Below are positions 57,215 through 64,000 of a stretch of DNA of 64,000 nt, one piece after another. The stretch covers positions 1,922,001 through 1,986,000 of the forward strand of contig NZ_QTJP01000001.1 in assembly GCF_003391115.1 (NCBI RefSeq), given 5' to 3'. Source of the stretch: Sphingomonas crusticola. GTDB lineage: Bacteria > Pseudomonadota > Alphaproteobacteria > Sphingomonadales > Sphingomonadaceae. A program made the translations under genes and the position numbers. The notes under the pieces are model-generated. The model worked only from the letters and a program-made list of their open reading frames with translations. It was not told where the DNA came from and ran no database searches. Numbering within the stretch: position 1 is the stretch's first letter; each line of letters opens with the position of its first letter.

Positions 57215-58819
57215 CTACTTGCCGGCTGCGGCCGCCACCGGCGTGAACAGCAGGTCCTGATAGTCCCAGCTGAAGTCGACCAGCGGCGACACCGCCTTCA
57301 TCGTCACGCGATCGATCTTGCCCGTCGGCCCGATCGCGAAGGTAACGAAAGCGGGCTCGATCGCGGGGTCGTCCCAGCGCGTACGGAAGCTGTCATATTG
57401 CCAATGTTCGAGCGTGCCGGTCATGCGCGGCGTCTGCTTGAAGTCGATACGCAATTTGCCCGCTTCTTCGCGGATCGAGATCGGCCCGTACCAGGGATCG
57501 GCATAGTTACCGGCATAGGTCGCCTGCGGCAGCGACGGACCAACCTTGGCCGGCTGCGCGCTCGGCTGGTTAAGCGCGGCAATCGCGCGCGCCTGTCGCT
57601 CGCGCTTGAACGCGCGCCACGCCGCCGGCCAATCCTGGGTCGGCTTGCCGAGATAATGATCGAGCAGCACATATTGCATGCCCTTGATCAGCTCGCCGTC
57701 TTCCGAATTGATCAGCATGGTGAAGCCGACATTCTTTTCCGGGATCAGCACCACCAGAGCCTGGAAGCCGAACACCGCGCCGCTGTGCGAGACGATCTTG
57801 GCGCCCTTATAATCCTGCACATCCCAGCCGAGCGCGTACGCATCGAAGTTCGGCGACGCATCCTTGAGCGGTCCGGGCAATTGCGAGATCGGCAGCGGCA
57901 CGACCGGCTTCCACATCTCGGCCGAGGCGGCCTCGCTGAACAAGCGGCCATTGCCCTCCGGCAATTTGCCGTGGCCGAGCTGGATCAGCATCCAGCGCGC
58001 CATGTCGTTGGGGCTAACCGCCAGCCCCCCGGCCGGCGCGGCATTGCGGCCAAGCTCGTCGCGCTCGTTGAGTACCGATTGATCGCCGACGCCGCGGAAC
58101 GGCCCGTTGAGCCGCGCATGCGGCCAGGCGCGGTTGGCGGTGGCGAAACGCGGCGCGCTGTCGCTCACCGAATTGGTCATGCCTGCGGGCTTGAGCACAT
58201 GCTTGGCGACGAACGCCTCCCATGTCTCGCCGCTGATTTCCTCGATCAGCTGGCCGGCCGCCATGTAGAGGATATTGTCGTAGGCGTAGGCGCTGCGAAA
58301 GCTCGTCGCCGGCTTCATGAAGCGCAGCCGCTGTACGCTTTCGCGGCGGGTAAGGTTCGTGCGCGGCACCATCAGCAGGTCGCCCTGACCGAGGCCCAAG
58401 CCGCTGCGGTGGACGAGAAGGTCGCGCACCGTCATCTCGCGCGTCACCCACGGATCGTACATTGCGAACCAGGGCATATGGTCGATCACGCGATCGTCCC
58501 ATTTCAGCTTGCCTTGATCGACCAGTACCGCCAGCGCCGCGACCGTGAATGCCTTCCCGGTCGAGCCGTTGGGGAAGATCGTGTCGGCGTCGACCCGCTC
58601 CGTGCTCCCCAGCCGCTTAACCCCGAATCCCTTTGCGAAGGTGATCTTGCCATCCTCGACGATCGAGATGCCGACCGCCGGAATGCCGATGTCGCGGCGC
58701 AATTGCTCGATCTGGTCGGCCAGTCCTGCGGGAGGCGCGGCGGCTGCGATCGACGGCATCGTCATCAGCAAAGCCGAAAGCGCGATGCGGCAGGCGAGTG
58801 AACGGCGGGGTGCGGTCAT
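57215..58819 (-). CDS. Secreted serine hydrolase (beta-lactamase/PBP fold) with C-terminal DUF3471-like domain
   Basis: A 534-residue protein with a signal peptide (RIALSALLMTMPSIAAAA). Active-site Ser86-x-x-Lys89 (NGSTGKAF) and Tyr180-x-Asn182 (YDN) are clear, with HSG (in VSHSGAVFG) as the third motif. A C-terminal beta domain (about 430-530, YAGNYADPWYGPISIREEAGKLRID) resembles DUF3471. It probably hydrolyses peptides or esters in the periplasm. It follows the next serine hydrolase gene by 27 bp and appears to end the leftward operon that starts at the DgcN-like gene. Confidence 0.92.
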   Translation of the reverse strand: MTAPRRSLACRIALSALLMTMPSIAAAAPPAGLADQIEQLRRDIGIPAVGISIVEDGKITFAKGFGVKRLGSTERVDADTIFPNGSTGKAFTVAALAVLVDQGKLKWDDRVIDHMPWFAMYDPWVTREMTVRDLLVHRSGLGLGQGDLLMVPRTNLTRRESVQRLRFMKPATSFRSAYAYDNILYMAAGQLIEEISGETWEAFVAKHVLKPAGMTNSVSDSAPRFATANRAWPHARLNGPFRGVGDQSVLNERDELGRNAAPAGGLAVSPNDMARWMLIQLGHGKLPEGNGRLFSEAASAEMWKPVVPLPISQLPGPLKDASPNFDAYALGWDVQDYKGAKIVSHSGAVFGFQALVVLIPEKNVGFTMLINSEDGELIKGMQYVLLDHYLGKPTQDWPAAWRAFKRERQARAIAALNQPSAQPAKVGPSLPQATYAGNYADPWYGPISIREEAGKLRIDFKQTPRMTGTLEHWQYDSFRTRWDDPAIEPAFVTFAIGPTGKIDRVTMKAVSPLVDFSWDYQDLLFTPVAAAAGK

Positions 58820-58846
58820 GGCAGCATTCCTCGAATGGGCTCCGGA

Positions 58847-60307
58847 TCAATCGGCTTTGACGAGATGGTAGGTTTCGTAGGGATGCGAGGCCAAGGAGAA
58901 GCGCCAGTCCTTCGGCCCGCCATAGAATTTGAGCCGGTCATAGGGGCCGCCGGCGCGCGCGCCGGTGATCTGCTGATATTCCAGCGGCCCGATCTGCTCG
59001 TAGGCGGTCTTGATCCCTTCGGCGGTAACGAGAACCACGCGCGGGCTCGGCATCGTTACCTTGAGATCATGCTCGGGATTGGCTGGACGCGAATAATCGC
59101 GGCGATTGTCGCGATAGGCGCCGAGCGGCGGCGCCGGGGCGCTGCCGGTGTAAAGCGGCGCCGGCGTCTGCGGAAACAGACGGCCGATCAGCGCATCGCG
59201 CAACTCCGTCCGCGCGATCGAGCTGCCTTGCCCGCCGGTGAAGGAGACGAAGAAGCCGATGCCTTTTTCCGGCGCGAGGATAAGGTCGGAATGGAAGTCG
59301 CCGGTATTGCCGGCATGACCCACCAGCCGCGGCCCTGCCTCGCGATAGACCAGATAGCCATGGGCGATGCCCGGCAGGCCCGGGACGTTGGCCAGCGAAT
59401 TTCGCTCGAGCAGCGCCACCGTCGCGGGGCGCAGGATGCGCTTGCCGTCGAGTGCGCCCCCGCTCAGCATCGCCAGCATGAAGCGGGCCATATCCGGCGC
59501 CGTCGCCGCTGCCGATCCGGCCGGCATGATCGAACTCACATATTCGTAGGACTTGGGTACCAGCTGTCCGTCGACCAGCCTGTGACCCGCCGCCATATGG
59601 GGCTCCAGGGCGGCCGGCAGCGGCTCGCGAAAAGTGGTCGAGTTCATGCCCAACGGCCTGAAGATGTGGCGCTCGACATAATCCGCGAAGGGCTCGCCCG
59701 AGACCCGTTCGACAATGTAACCGGCGAGCGCCGCGCCATAATTGGAATAGGCGATCTCCGTGCCGGCGGGCCATAAACGGGCGGGTACGTGCGTCTTCAG
59801 AAACTGTTGATAGGGCGTGAGCTTGTCCGGCGAAGCGACGATGATTCCGCTGACGTCACTCATGCCGGGGCTATGCGACATGAGGTCGCGGACGCGGATC
59901 GGAGCGCCCTGGAAGTCCGGAATCTTGAAGTCGATGTAGCGATTTACGTCCGCGTCGAGATCGATACGACCCTGCTCGATCTGTTGCGCCAGCGCCGTCC
60001 AGGTGAACAGTTTCGACACCGAACCGGGGCGGAACAGCGTATGCTGTGCATCGACCGGCGTGCGGGTCGCGATATTGGCGAGACCATAACCGTGCGTGAA
60101 TAGCACCCGGCCGTTGGCGACCACCGTCACCACGGCTCCGGCGACCTCGCGGCTGGCGATCTGGCCCGCGACCAGTCCGTCGACGAAGTCGGCAAGCCCG
60201 GCGATGTTGCTGGCTGTTACGGCAACATGCCGCTGCGGTGCGGCGACGAGAGCGGCGGGTGCGGTGCATGCGAGCGCGGCGCAGGTGAGGGCACGTATCC
60301 AGGACAT
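58847..60307 (-). CDS. Secreted serine hydrolase (beta-lactamase/PBP fold)
   Basis: A 486-residue protein with a signal peptide (IRALTCAALACTAPAALVAA). The motifs are Ser96-x-x-Lys99 (PGSVSKLF), Tyr187-x-Asn189 (YSN) and HAG (VGHAGNTGDF). The catalytic core is a class C-type beta-lactamase fold, followed by a short C-terminal domain. Substrate is unknown. Its start codon overlaps the stop of the YkvI-type transporter gene by one base (TGATG), a sign of co-translation. Together with the previous gene it makes a tandem pair. Confidence 0.92.
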   Translation of the reverse strand: MSWIRALTCAALACTAPAALVAAPQRHVAVTASNIAGLADFVDGLVAGQIASREVAGAVVTVVANGRVLFTHGYGLANIATRTPVDAQHTLFRPGSVSKLFTWTALAQQIEQGRIDLDADVNRYIDFKIPDFQGAPIRVRDLMSHSPGMSDVSGIIVASPDKLTPYQQFLKTHVPARLWPAGTEIAYSNYGAALAGYIVERVSGEPFADYVERHIFRPLGMNSTTFREPLPAALEPHMAAGHRLVDGQLVPKSYEYVSSIMPAGSAAATAPDMARFMLAMLSGGALDGKRILRPATVALLERNSLANVPGLPGIAHGYLVYREAGPRLVGHAGNTGDFHSDLILAPEKGIGFFVSFTGGQGSSIARTELRDALIGRLFPQTPAPLYTGSAPAPPLGAYRDNRRDYSRPANPEHDLKVTMPSPRVVLVTAEGIKTAYEQIGPLEYQQITGARAGGPYDRLKFYGGPKDWRFSLASHPYETYHLVKAD

Positions 60308-61443
60308 CAGGCTTCTCCGAAGGCGGGGCGCGCCGCGCTGCCGCGCACAAGACGAAAGATGCCGATCGTCAGGAGCGGCACGACGTAGACGGCTAGCAAA
60401 GTGTAAGCGAGGATCCGGTAGCCGCTGGCGATAAGCGCCACGAGACCGAACCGGTCGGCGATGAACATGCAGCCGATCAGCAAGGTTGCCGCCAGCGCGG
60501 CGCGCGCGCGTGGCGACAATTCACGCCCATGGCGATGATGCCAGACGGCCGAGACACGCTCGTTGATGGCATGGACCGCGCCGGTGCCGCTTTCGAGCAG
60601 GGCCGCGAAGATCATCGTCTGGAAGACGAGGTGGAAGATCGGCAGGTTCAGCCGCAGCAACATGAAGTCGGACGGCAAAGTCTCGGCGGCGATGTCGGGA
60701 TAGAAAGCGACCATGCAGGTGAAGAACAGGATCGCCGGCAGCATCGCCAAAGGTCCGGCCACAAGCCCCGCGATGACGGCGTCGCGGCGGCTGGTCATAT
60801 GCCGCATCACCGGCAGAATCACGACCGCGCCGACGACATTGTAGCTGGCATAAGTGAGGCCGCCGAGCGCCCAGCCATCCCACGGTGCGGGCGTAGCGAA
60901 ACCCTCTGCCATCTGCCCGCCGAAACGCCCGAAAGCGAGCAGCATGAAGAGGATGTAAACTCCGTAAAGCAGGAAGGAGACATATTTGAACAGGCGCTCG
61001 ACCGACGCATTTCCGAAGGTCGCAAACAGGACGATCGCCAGTGCCAGCGCGATCGTGCCGACGATCGGCGGCAGACCCAAAGTCGCCGCCGCGATCGCAC
61101 CCGCCGCCGCGCCGAATACGGCCAGGATCAGGACGACGAACAGCACATAGGCGATCTCGAAGGCGATCCAGGCGGGCCCGAGCAGTTGCTTGAAGAAGCT
61201 GCGGTAATCGAATGCGCGTGTGGCGCGCGCCAGCGCAAAGGTGATCGCGCAGATGATGCTCCACAGCACCATCGCCAGCAGCATGCCGGCAAGCCCGCCA
61301 CGGGGGCCGCTCGGCAGGAAGAATTCGGCGAGTTCGCGGCCGGTGGCATAGCCGCCGCCGATGACGACCGCCTTGAAGGCGAAGCCGGGGAGCAGGAAGC
61401 GCTGGAACCAGCTGGCTTGTTGCTCCCGGGCCTCGTTCATCAT
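60307..61443 (-). CDS. YkvI-family membrane protein (APC-like transporter)
   Basis: A 378-residue membrane protein with about ten hydrophobic segments. The opening LLPGFAFKAVVIGGGYATGRELAEFFLPSGP is typical of the YkvI family, related to amino acid transporters. ASYNVVGAVVILPVMRHM and a late GTGAVHAINERVSAVW also fit. It could move amino acids or short peptides, in line with its neighbours. Overlaps: ATGA with the DgcN-like gene upstream and TGATG with the serine hydrolase downstream. Confidence 0.85.
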   Translation of the reverse strand: MMNEAREQQASWFQRFLLPGFAFKAVVIGGGYATGRELAEFFLPSGPRGGLAGMLLAMVLWSIICAITFALARATRAFDYRSFFKQLLGPAWIAFEIAYVLFVVLILAVFGAAAGAIAAATLGLPPIVGTIALALAIVLFATFGNASVERLFKYVSFLLYGVYILFMLLAFGRFGGQMAEGFATPAPWDGWALGGLTYASYNVVGAVVILPVMRHMTSRRDAVIAGLVAGPLAMLPAILFFTCMVAFYPDIAAETLPSDFMLLRLNLPIFHLVFQTMIFAALLESGTGAVHAINERVSAVWHHRHGRELSPRARAALAATLLIGCMFIADRFGLVALIASGYRILAYTLLAVYVVPLLTIGIFRLVRGSAARPAFGEA

Positions 61444-62525
61444 GCGTCGCCGAGGCAGTTGGCGACCAACCGGTCGAAGGCGGCGCCGCGCCGGATCGGA
61501 TCGGCCACGGGCAGGCCCAATCGTTTGCTATCGTCCGCCATCACCTGCGCGGCCTCGTCGTCGCTGAGCGCGGCGGTGTTATAGGCGATGCCGCCGCAGC
61601 GTATGGCGGGATTGGTCCGCCGCCCGAGCATTGTCGTCAGCTCGATAATCTCCTCGACCGTGGGCACGCTATAGCCCGCCGTCCCGAGCACGACGCTCCG
61701 CCCCGGCTCGTGGCAGACCACGAATACGTCTGGCTGGCTGCCGTGGAGGAGCCCCAACGAAACGCCTGCATAAGCGGGGTGGAGCAACGATCCCTGACCC
61801 TCGATCACATCCCAATGATCCGGCGCGGCGTCGGGCGACAGCAATTCCGCCGCTCCCGCCTCGAAATCCGACACCACCGCGTCCATCGGTATGCCGCCGC
61901 CCGCGATCATGATCCCGGTCTGCCCCGTCGCGCGGAAATCGCTGTCGACGCCGCGCGCGGCGAAAGCGTCGGCAAGCGCCAACGCCGTATATTTCTTGCC
62001 GAGCGCGCAATCCGTGCCGACCGTCAGGAGCCGTTTGCCGCTGCGCTTGCGGCCGTTACCGACCGGAATGTCGGCGGGCGGCGTGCGCACGTCGATCAGA
62101 CGCCGCCCATGCTTGCCCGCTGCCTCGGCAAGACCCGATACGGCCGTGAGGCGCACGTGCATGCCGGCGATGATGTCCAGCCCCGCCTCGATCGCTTCGA
62201 TCAAGGCCGGGTGCCAGCTCGGCGGGATGTAACCGCCGCTATTGGCCACCGCGATCACCATTGCGCGGGCACCCTTGGCGGCCGCTTCCGCGGGCGTCAG
62301 CCGCGGCAGGCCAGTCGTCACCGCGTCGGGGCTTGACGAATATTCGCCGATACATTTATCGCCGGCCCAGTCGCGCAGGCCGAAGGCGGTCTTGGCGAAA
62401 CCCGGTTCGGTAACGTCGCCAAGGAACAGCAAGTAGGGCGTGGGCAAGGCCAAAGCGCTGGCACCCGCCGCTGCGGAAAGGTCGCGGCCAACGCTATCGC
62501 GCGCGGCCGTTTGCGCGTCCGTCAT
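61440..62525 (-). CDS. DUF1611 protein, DgcN-like (D-glutamate N-acetyltransferase candidate)
   Basis: A 361-residue DUF1611 protein. An N-terminal domain (YLLFLGDVTEPGFAKTAFGL) is followed by a P-loop-like domain with GTDCALGKKYT (residues 170-180), then IEGQGSLLHPAYAGVSLGLLHGSQPD and HEPGR. DUF1611 member DgcN has been reported as a D-glutamate N-acetyltransferase acting with partner DgcA. That assignment for this gene is by family and context. No DgcA or dipeptide epimerase is within the window. It starts the leftward operon and overlaps the transporter gene (61440-61443). Confidence 0.82.
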   Translation of the reverse strand: MTDAQTAARDSVGRDLSAAAGASALALPTPYLLFLGDVTEPGFAKTAFGLRDWAGDKCIGEYSSSPDAVTTGLPRLTPAEAAAKGARAMVIAVANSGGYIPPSWHPALIEAIEAGLDIIAGMHVRLTAVSGLAEAAGKHGRRLIDVRTPPADIPVGNGRKRSGKRLLTVGTDCALGKKYTALALADAFAARGVDSDFRATGQTGIMIAGGGIPMDAVVSDFEAGAAELLSPDAAPDHWDVIEGQGSLLHPAYAGVSLGLLHGSQPDVFVVCHEPGRSVVLGTAGYSVPTVEEIIELTTMLGRRTNPAIRCGGIAYNTAALSDDEAAQVMADDSKRLGLPVADPIRRGAAFDRLVANCLGDA

Positions 62526-62650
62526 CGCGTCCTACTCCGCAGGGAAAGGGCGTAGCTGCCGAGCGCAATGATCACTTCGTTACCCACGCTCGTCCCTCGC
62601 TTTGCCGTCTGTACTGCATATCAACGCGGCCATGTTTCCGTCTAGAGAAT

Positions 62651-62670
62651 AAATTTCCAAATGGATATTT
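62651..62670. promoter_or_regulatory. Candidate operator upstream of DgcN-like operon
   Basis: In the 174 bp between the M19 dipeptidase and the DgcN-like gene is the dyad AAATTTCC - AAAT - GGATATTT (62651-62670), seven of eight positions symmetric. The surrounding 60 bp is markedly AT-rich for this genome. This is a sensible place for the operon promoter and for repressor binding. No adjacent regulator gene is seen in the window. Confidence 0.35.
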
Positions 62671-62699
62671 TAAGCTCGCTTGGGTGAGATTAACGCGCG

Positions 62700-63953
62700 T
62701 TATTGGCCAACCTGCCCGCCAATTTGGGAGGCGACCGCCTCCGCGCGTGCCATGACCCGCAGCACGTTTTCGCCTGCCAGCTTGGCGACATCCGCATCGC
62801 TCCAGCCCCGCCGCATCAGTTCGGCCAGGAGGGCGGGATAGGTCGAAACGTCGCCCAGTCCATCGGGCAAGTCGTTGCCGACCCCGTCGAAGTCGGACCC
62901 GATCCCCACATAATCGACACCGGCGACCTTCGCGATATGCTCGATATGATCGGCGACTTCGGACAGCGTCACGCGCGGACGCGGATGCGCAGCCTGCCAT
63001 TCGGCAAACGCGGCCGCTGCCTTGTCGGGCTGGCCGATATAGAGGCCACCATAAGGGGGCGCGTTGAGGCGCGCCTTTTCCGCTGCCTGATCCGCCTCCC
63101 AGCGGCGGCGCGCGTCGGAGACATAGGACGGCGCGTAATTGACCATCACCAGCCCGCCATTGGCGGCGACCAGCTTGAGCACATCATCCGATACGTCGCG
63201 CGGATGATCGTCCAGCGCACGCGCGCTGGAATGGGAAAATATGACCGGCGCCCGGGAGACACGCAGCGCGTCGCGCATCGTCGCCTCGCTGACATGGCTC
63301 AAATCGACCAGCATGCCGAGACGATTGAGTTCCAGCACGACCTTTTCGCCGAACGGCGTCAGGCCGTCATGCTGCGGATTGTCGGTCGCCGAATCGGCCC
63401 ACTCGATCGTCTTGGTATGCGTCAGCGTCAGATAGCCCGCGCCGAGATCGTGATAGGCTTCGAGAACGGCGAGGCTGTTGTCGATCTGCCCGCCGCCCTC
63501 GACGCCGATCAGCGAAGCGATGCGCCCCTGCTTGTGAATGCGGCGGACGTCGGCGGCGGTGCGGGCAAGCGCGAAGGTTTCGGGATAGCGCGCGGCGATT
63601 GCGCGCACGAGCTCGATCTGCTCGATGGTCTGCTTGACCTGTTCGAGACCGGGCAGATTGGCCGAGACCCAGACCGACCAGAATTGGCCGCCGACCATGC
63701 CGCGGCGCAGACGCGCGATATCGGTATTGTAGGGCACCGGACGCTTGTCGAGATCCGCGCGGAGATCCATCGTCCAGCGCGCGTCGGCCTCGCGCCCGCG
63801 CAGCGCTTCCGGCCAATCATTATGCCCGTCGATCAGCGGCGTGGCTTTCAGCACGCGTGCGACCCGCGCCGCATAATCCTGCGCCGAAGCCGCGGACGCA
63901 CCCGCGAGCGCCGCCAGCGCACATCCAGCCAGTGCGATCATCCGTGGCGTCAT
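62700..63953 (-). CDS. Secreted membrane-dipeptidase-type peptidase (M19)
   Basis: A 417-residue M19 (renal dipeptidase) protein with a signal peptide (MIALAGCALAALAGASAASA). Zinc and substrate residues are visible: His44 and Asp46 (DGHND), Glu152 (GVEGGG), His220 (DLSHVSE), His241 (FSHSSA) and Asp354 (GSDFDGVG). M19 enzymes cut dipeptides, including ones with a D-residue at the C-terminal position. The ATG at 63953 has AAGGAGA seven bases away; an open frame to 63986 is less likely. It is upstream of, and on the same strand as, the DgcN-like operon. Confidence 0.95.
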   Translation of the reverse strand: MTPRMIALAGCALAALAGASAASAQDYAARVARVLKATPLIDGHNDWPEALRGREADARWTMDLRADLDKRPVPYNTDIARLRRGMVGGQFWSVWVSANLPGLEQVKQTIEQIELVRAIAARYPETFALARTAADVRRIHKQGRIASLIGVEGGGQIDNSLAVLEAYHDLGAGYLTLTHTKTIEWADSATDNPQHDGLTPFGEKVVLELNRLGMLVDLSHVSEATMRDALRVSRAPVIFSHSSARALDDHPRDVSDDVLKLVAANGGLVMVNYAPSYVSDARRRWEADQAAEKARLNAPPYGGLYIGQPDKAAAAFAEWQAAHPRPRVTLSEVADHIEHIAKVAGVDYVGIGSDFDGVGNDLPDGLGDVSTYPALLAELMRRGWSDADVAKLAGENVLRVMARAEAVASQIGGQVGQ

Positions 63954-64000
63954 CGTCGTCTCCTTTTCCGCGGTCTCAGCGGGCATAGTGATGGTGCGGC

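Noticed and set aside
57398-58801. 467-codon plus-strand frame opposite the second serine hydrolase
   Set aside because: Antisense shadow; the serine hydrolase has signal peptide and all active-site motifs.

Overview
The window looks like a chromosomal segment of a sphingomonad alphaproteobacterium (Sphingomonas or a close relative). The basis is the high GC content, the argH - small lipoprotein - lysA order, a DUF1134 (EipA-type) periplasmic protein, a compact uracil (rut) operon, a short FtsK of about 770 residues, and many secreted S9, M13 and M19 peptidases and beta-lactamase-fold serine hydrolases. Genus-level assignment is inference. No prophage, IS transposase, CRISPR array, rRNA or plasmid function is visible. 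The segment is gene-dense, with many 1 to 4 nt ATGA/TGATG overlaps that suggest translational coupling.

Layout. 1-4.5 kb: the 3' end of a DUF4336-like gene, then a leftward set of circularly permuted ATP-grasp, alpha-E and transglutaminase-like genes (the last lacks the catalytic Cys), and arfB. 4.5-6.3 kb: divergent SDR and AraC-type regulator. 6.3-9.8 kb: leftward rutB - DUF3828-like - rutC - rutD - rutA, facing a divergent MFS exporter. 11.2 kb: tRNA-Ser(GCU). 11.4-15.5 kb: eipA-like, an unknown secreted protein, then leftward lgt - MidA-type methyltransferase - pgeF. 15.6-23.3 kb: rightward S9 peptidase, DUF1624 acyltransferase-like protein, an orphan molybdopterin hydroxylase large subunit overlapping hemH, phbB and a small RHH protein.

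23.4-41 kb is mainly housekeeping: nhaA, purH, ftsK, a pyrimidine 5'-nucleotidase coupled to dapD, a secreted alpha/beta hydrolase with an unusual C-terminal domain, an M13 peptidase, an EamA transporter coupled to glutaminyl cyclase, and a TlpA lipoprotein whose start codon overlaps that of argH head to head. argH is followed by an LptM-like lipoprotein, lysA, galU, a siroheme-synthase-like gene apparently starting at ACG, and a ZntB/CorA transporter. 42.7-53.8 kb: nupC, a second S9 peptidase, H+-PPase, thiL, YihY, DUF808, recQ and a family I pyrophosphatase-like protein.

54-64 kb is the most coherent accessory region: three serine hydrolases of the beta-lactamase/PBP fold, an HDAC-family deacetylase, a YkvI-type transporter, a DUF1611 (DgcN-like) protein and an M19 dipeptidase. 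These could together form a pathway for scavenging and breaking down peptides, perhaps containing D-amino acids or derived from cell wall. That reading is inference from family membership and gene order. Three kinds of intergenic palindromic repeat (about 29318, 34683 and 36595) are also present.
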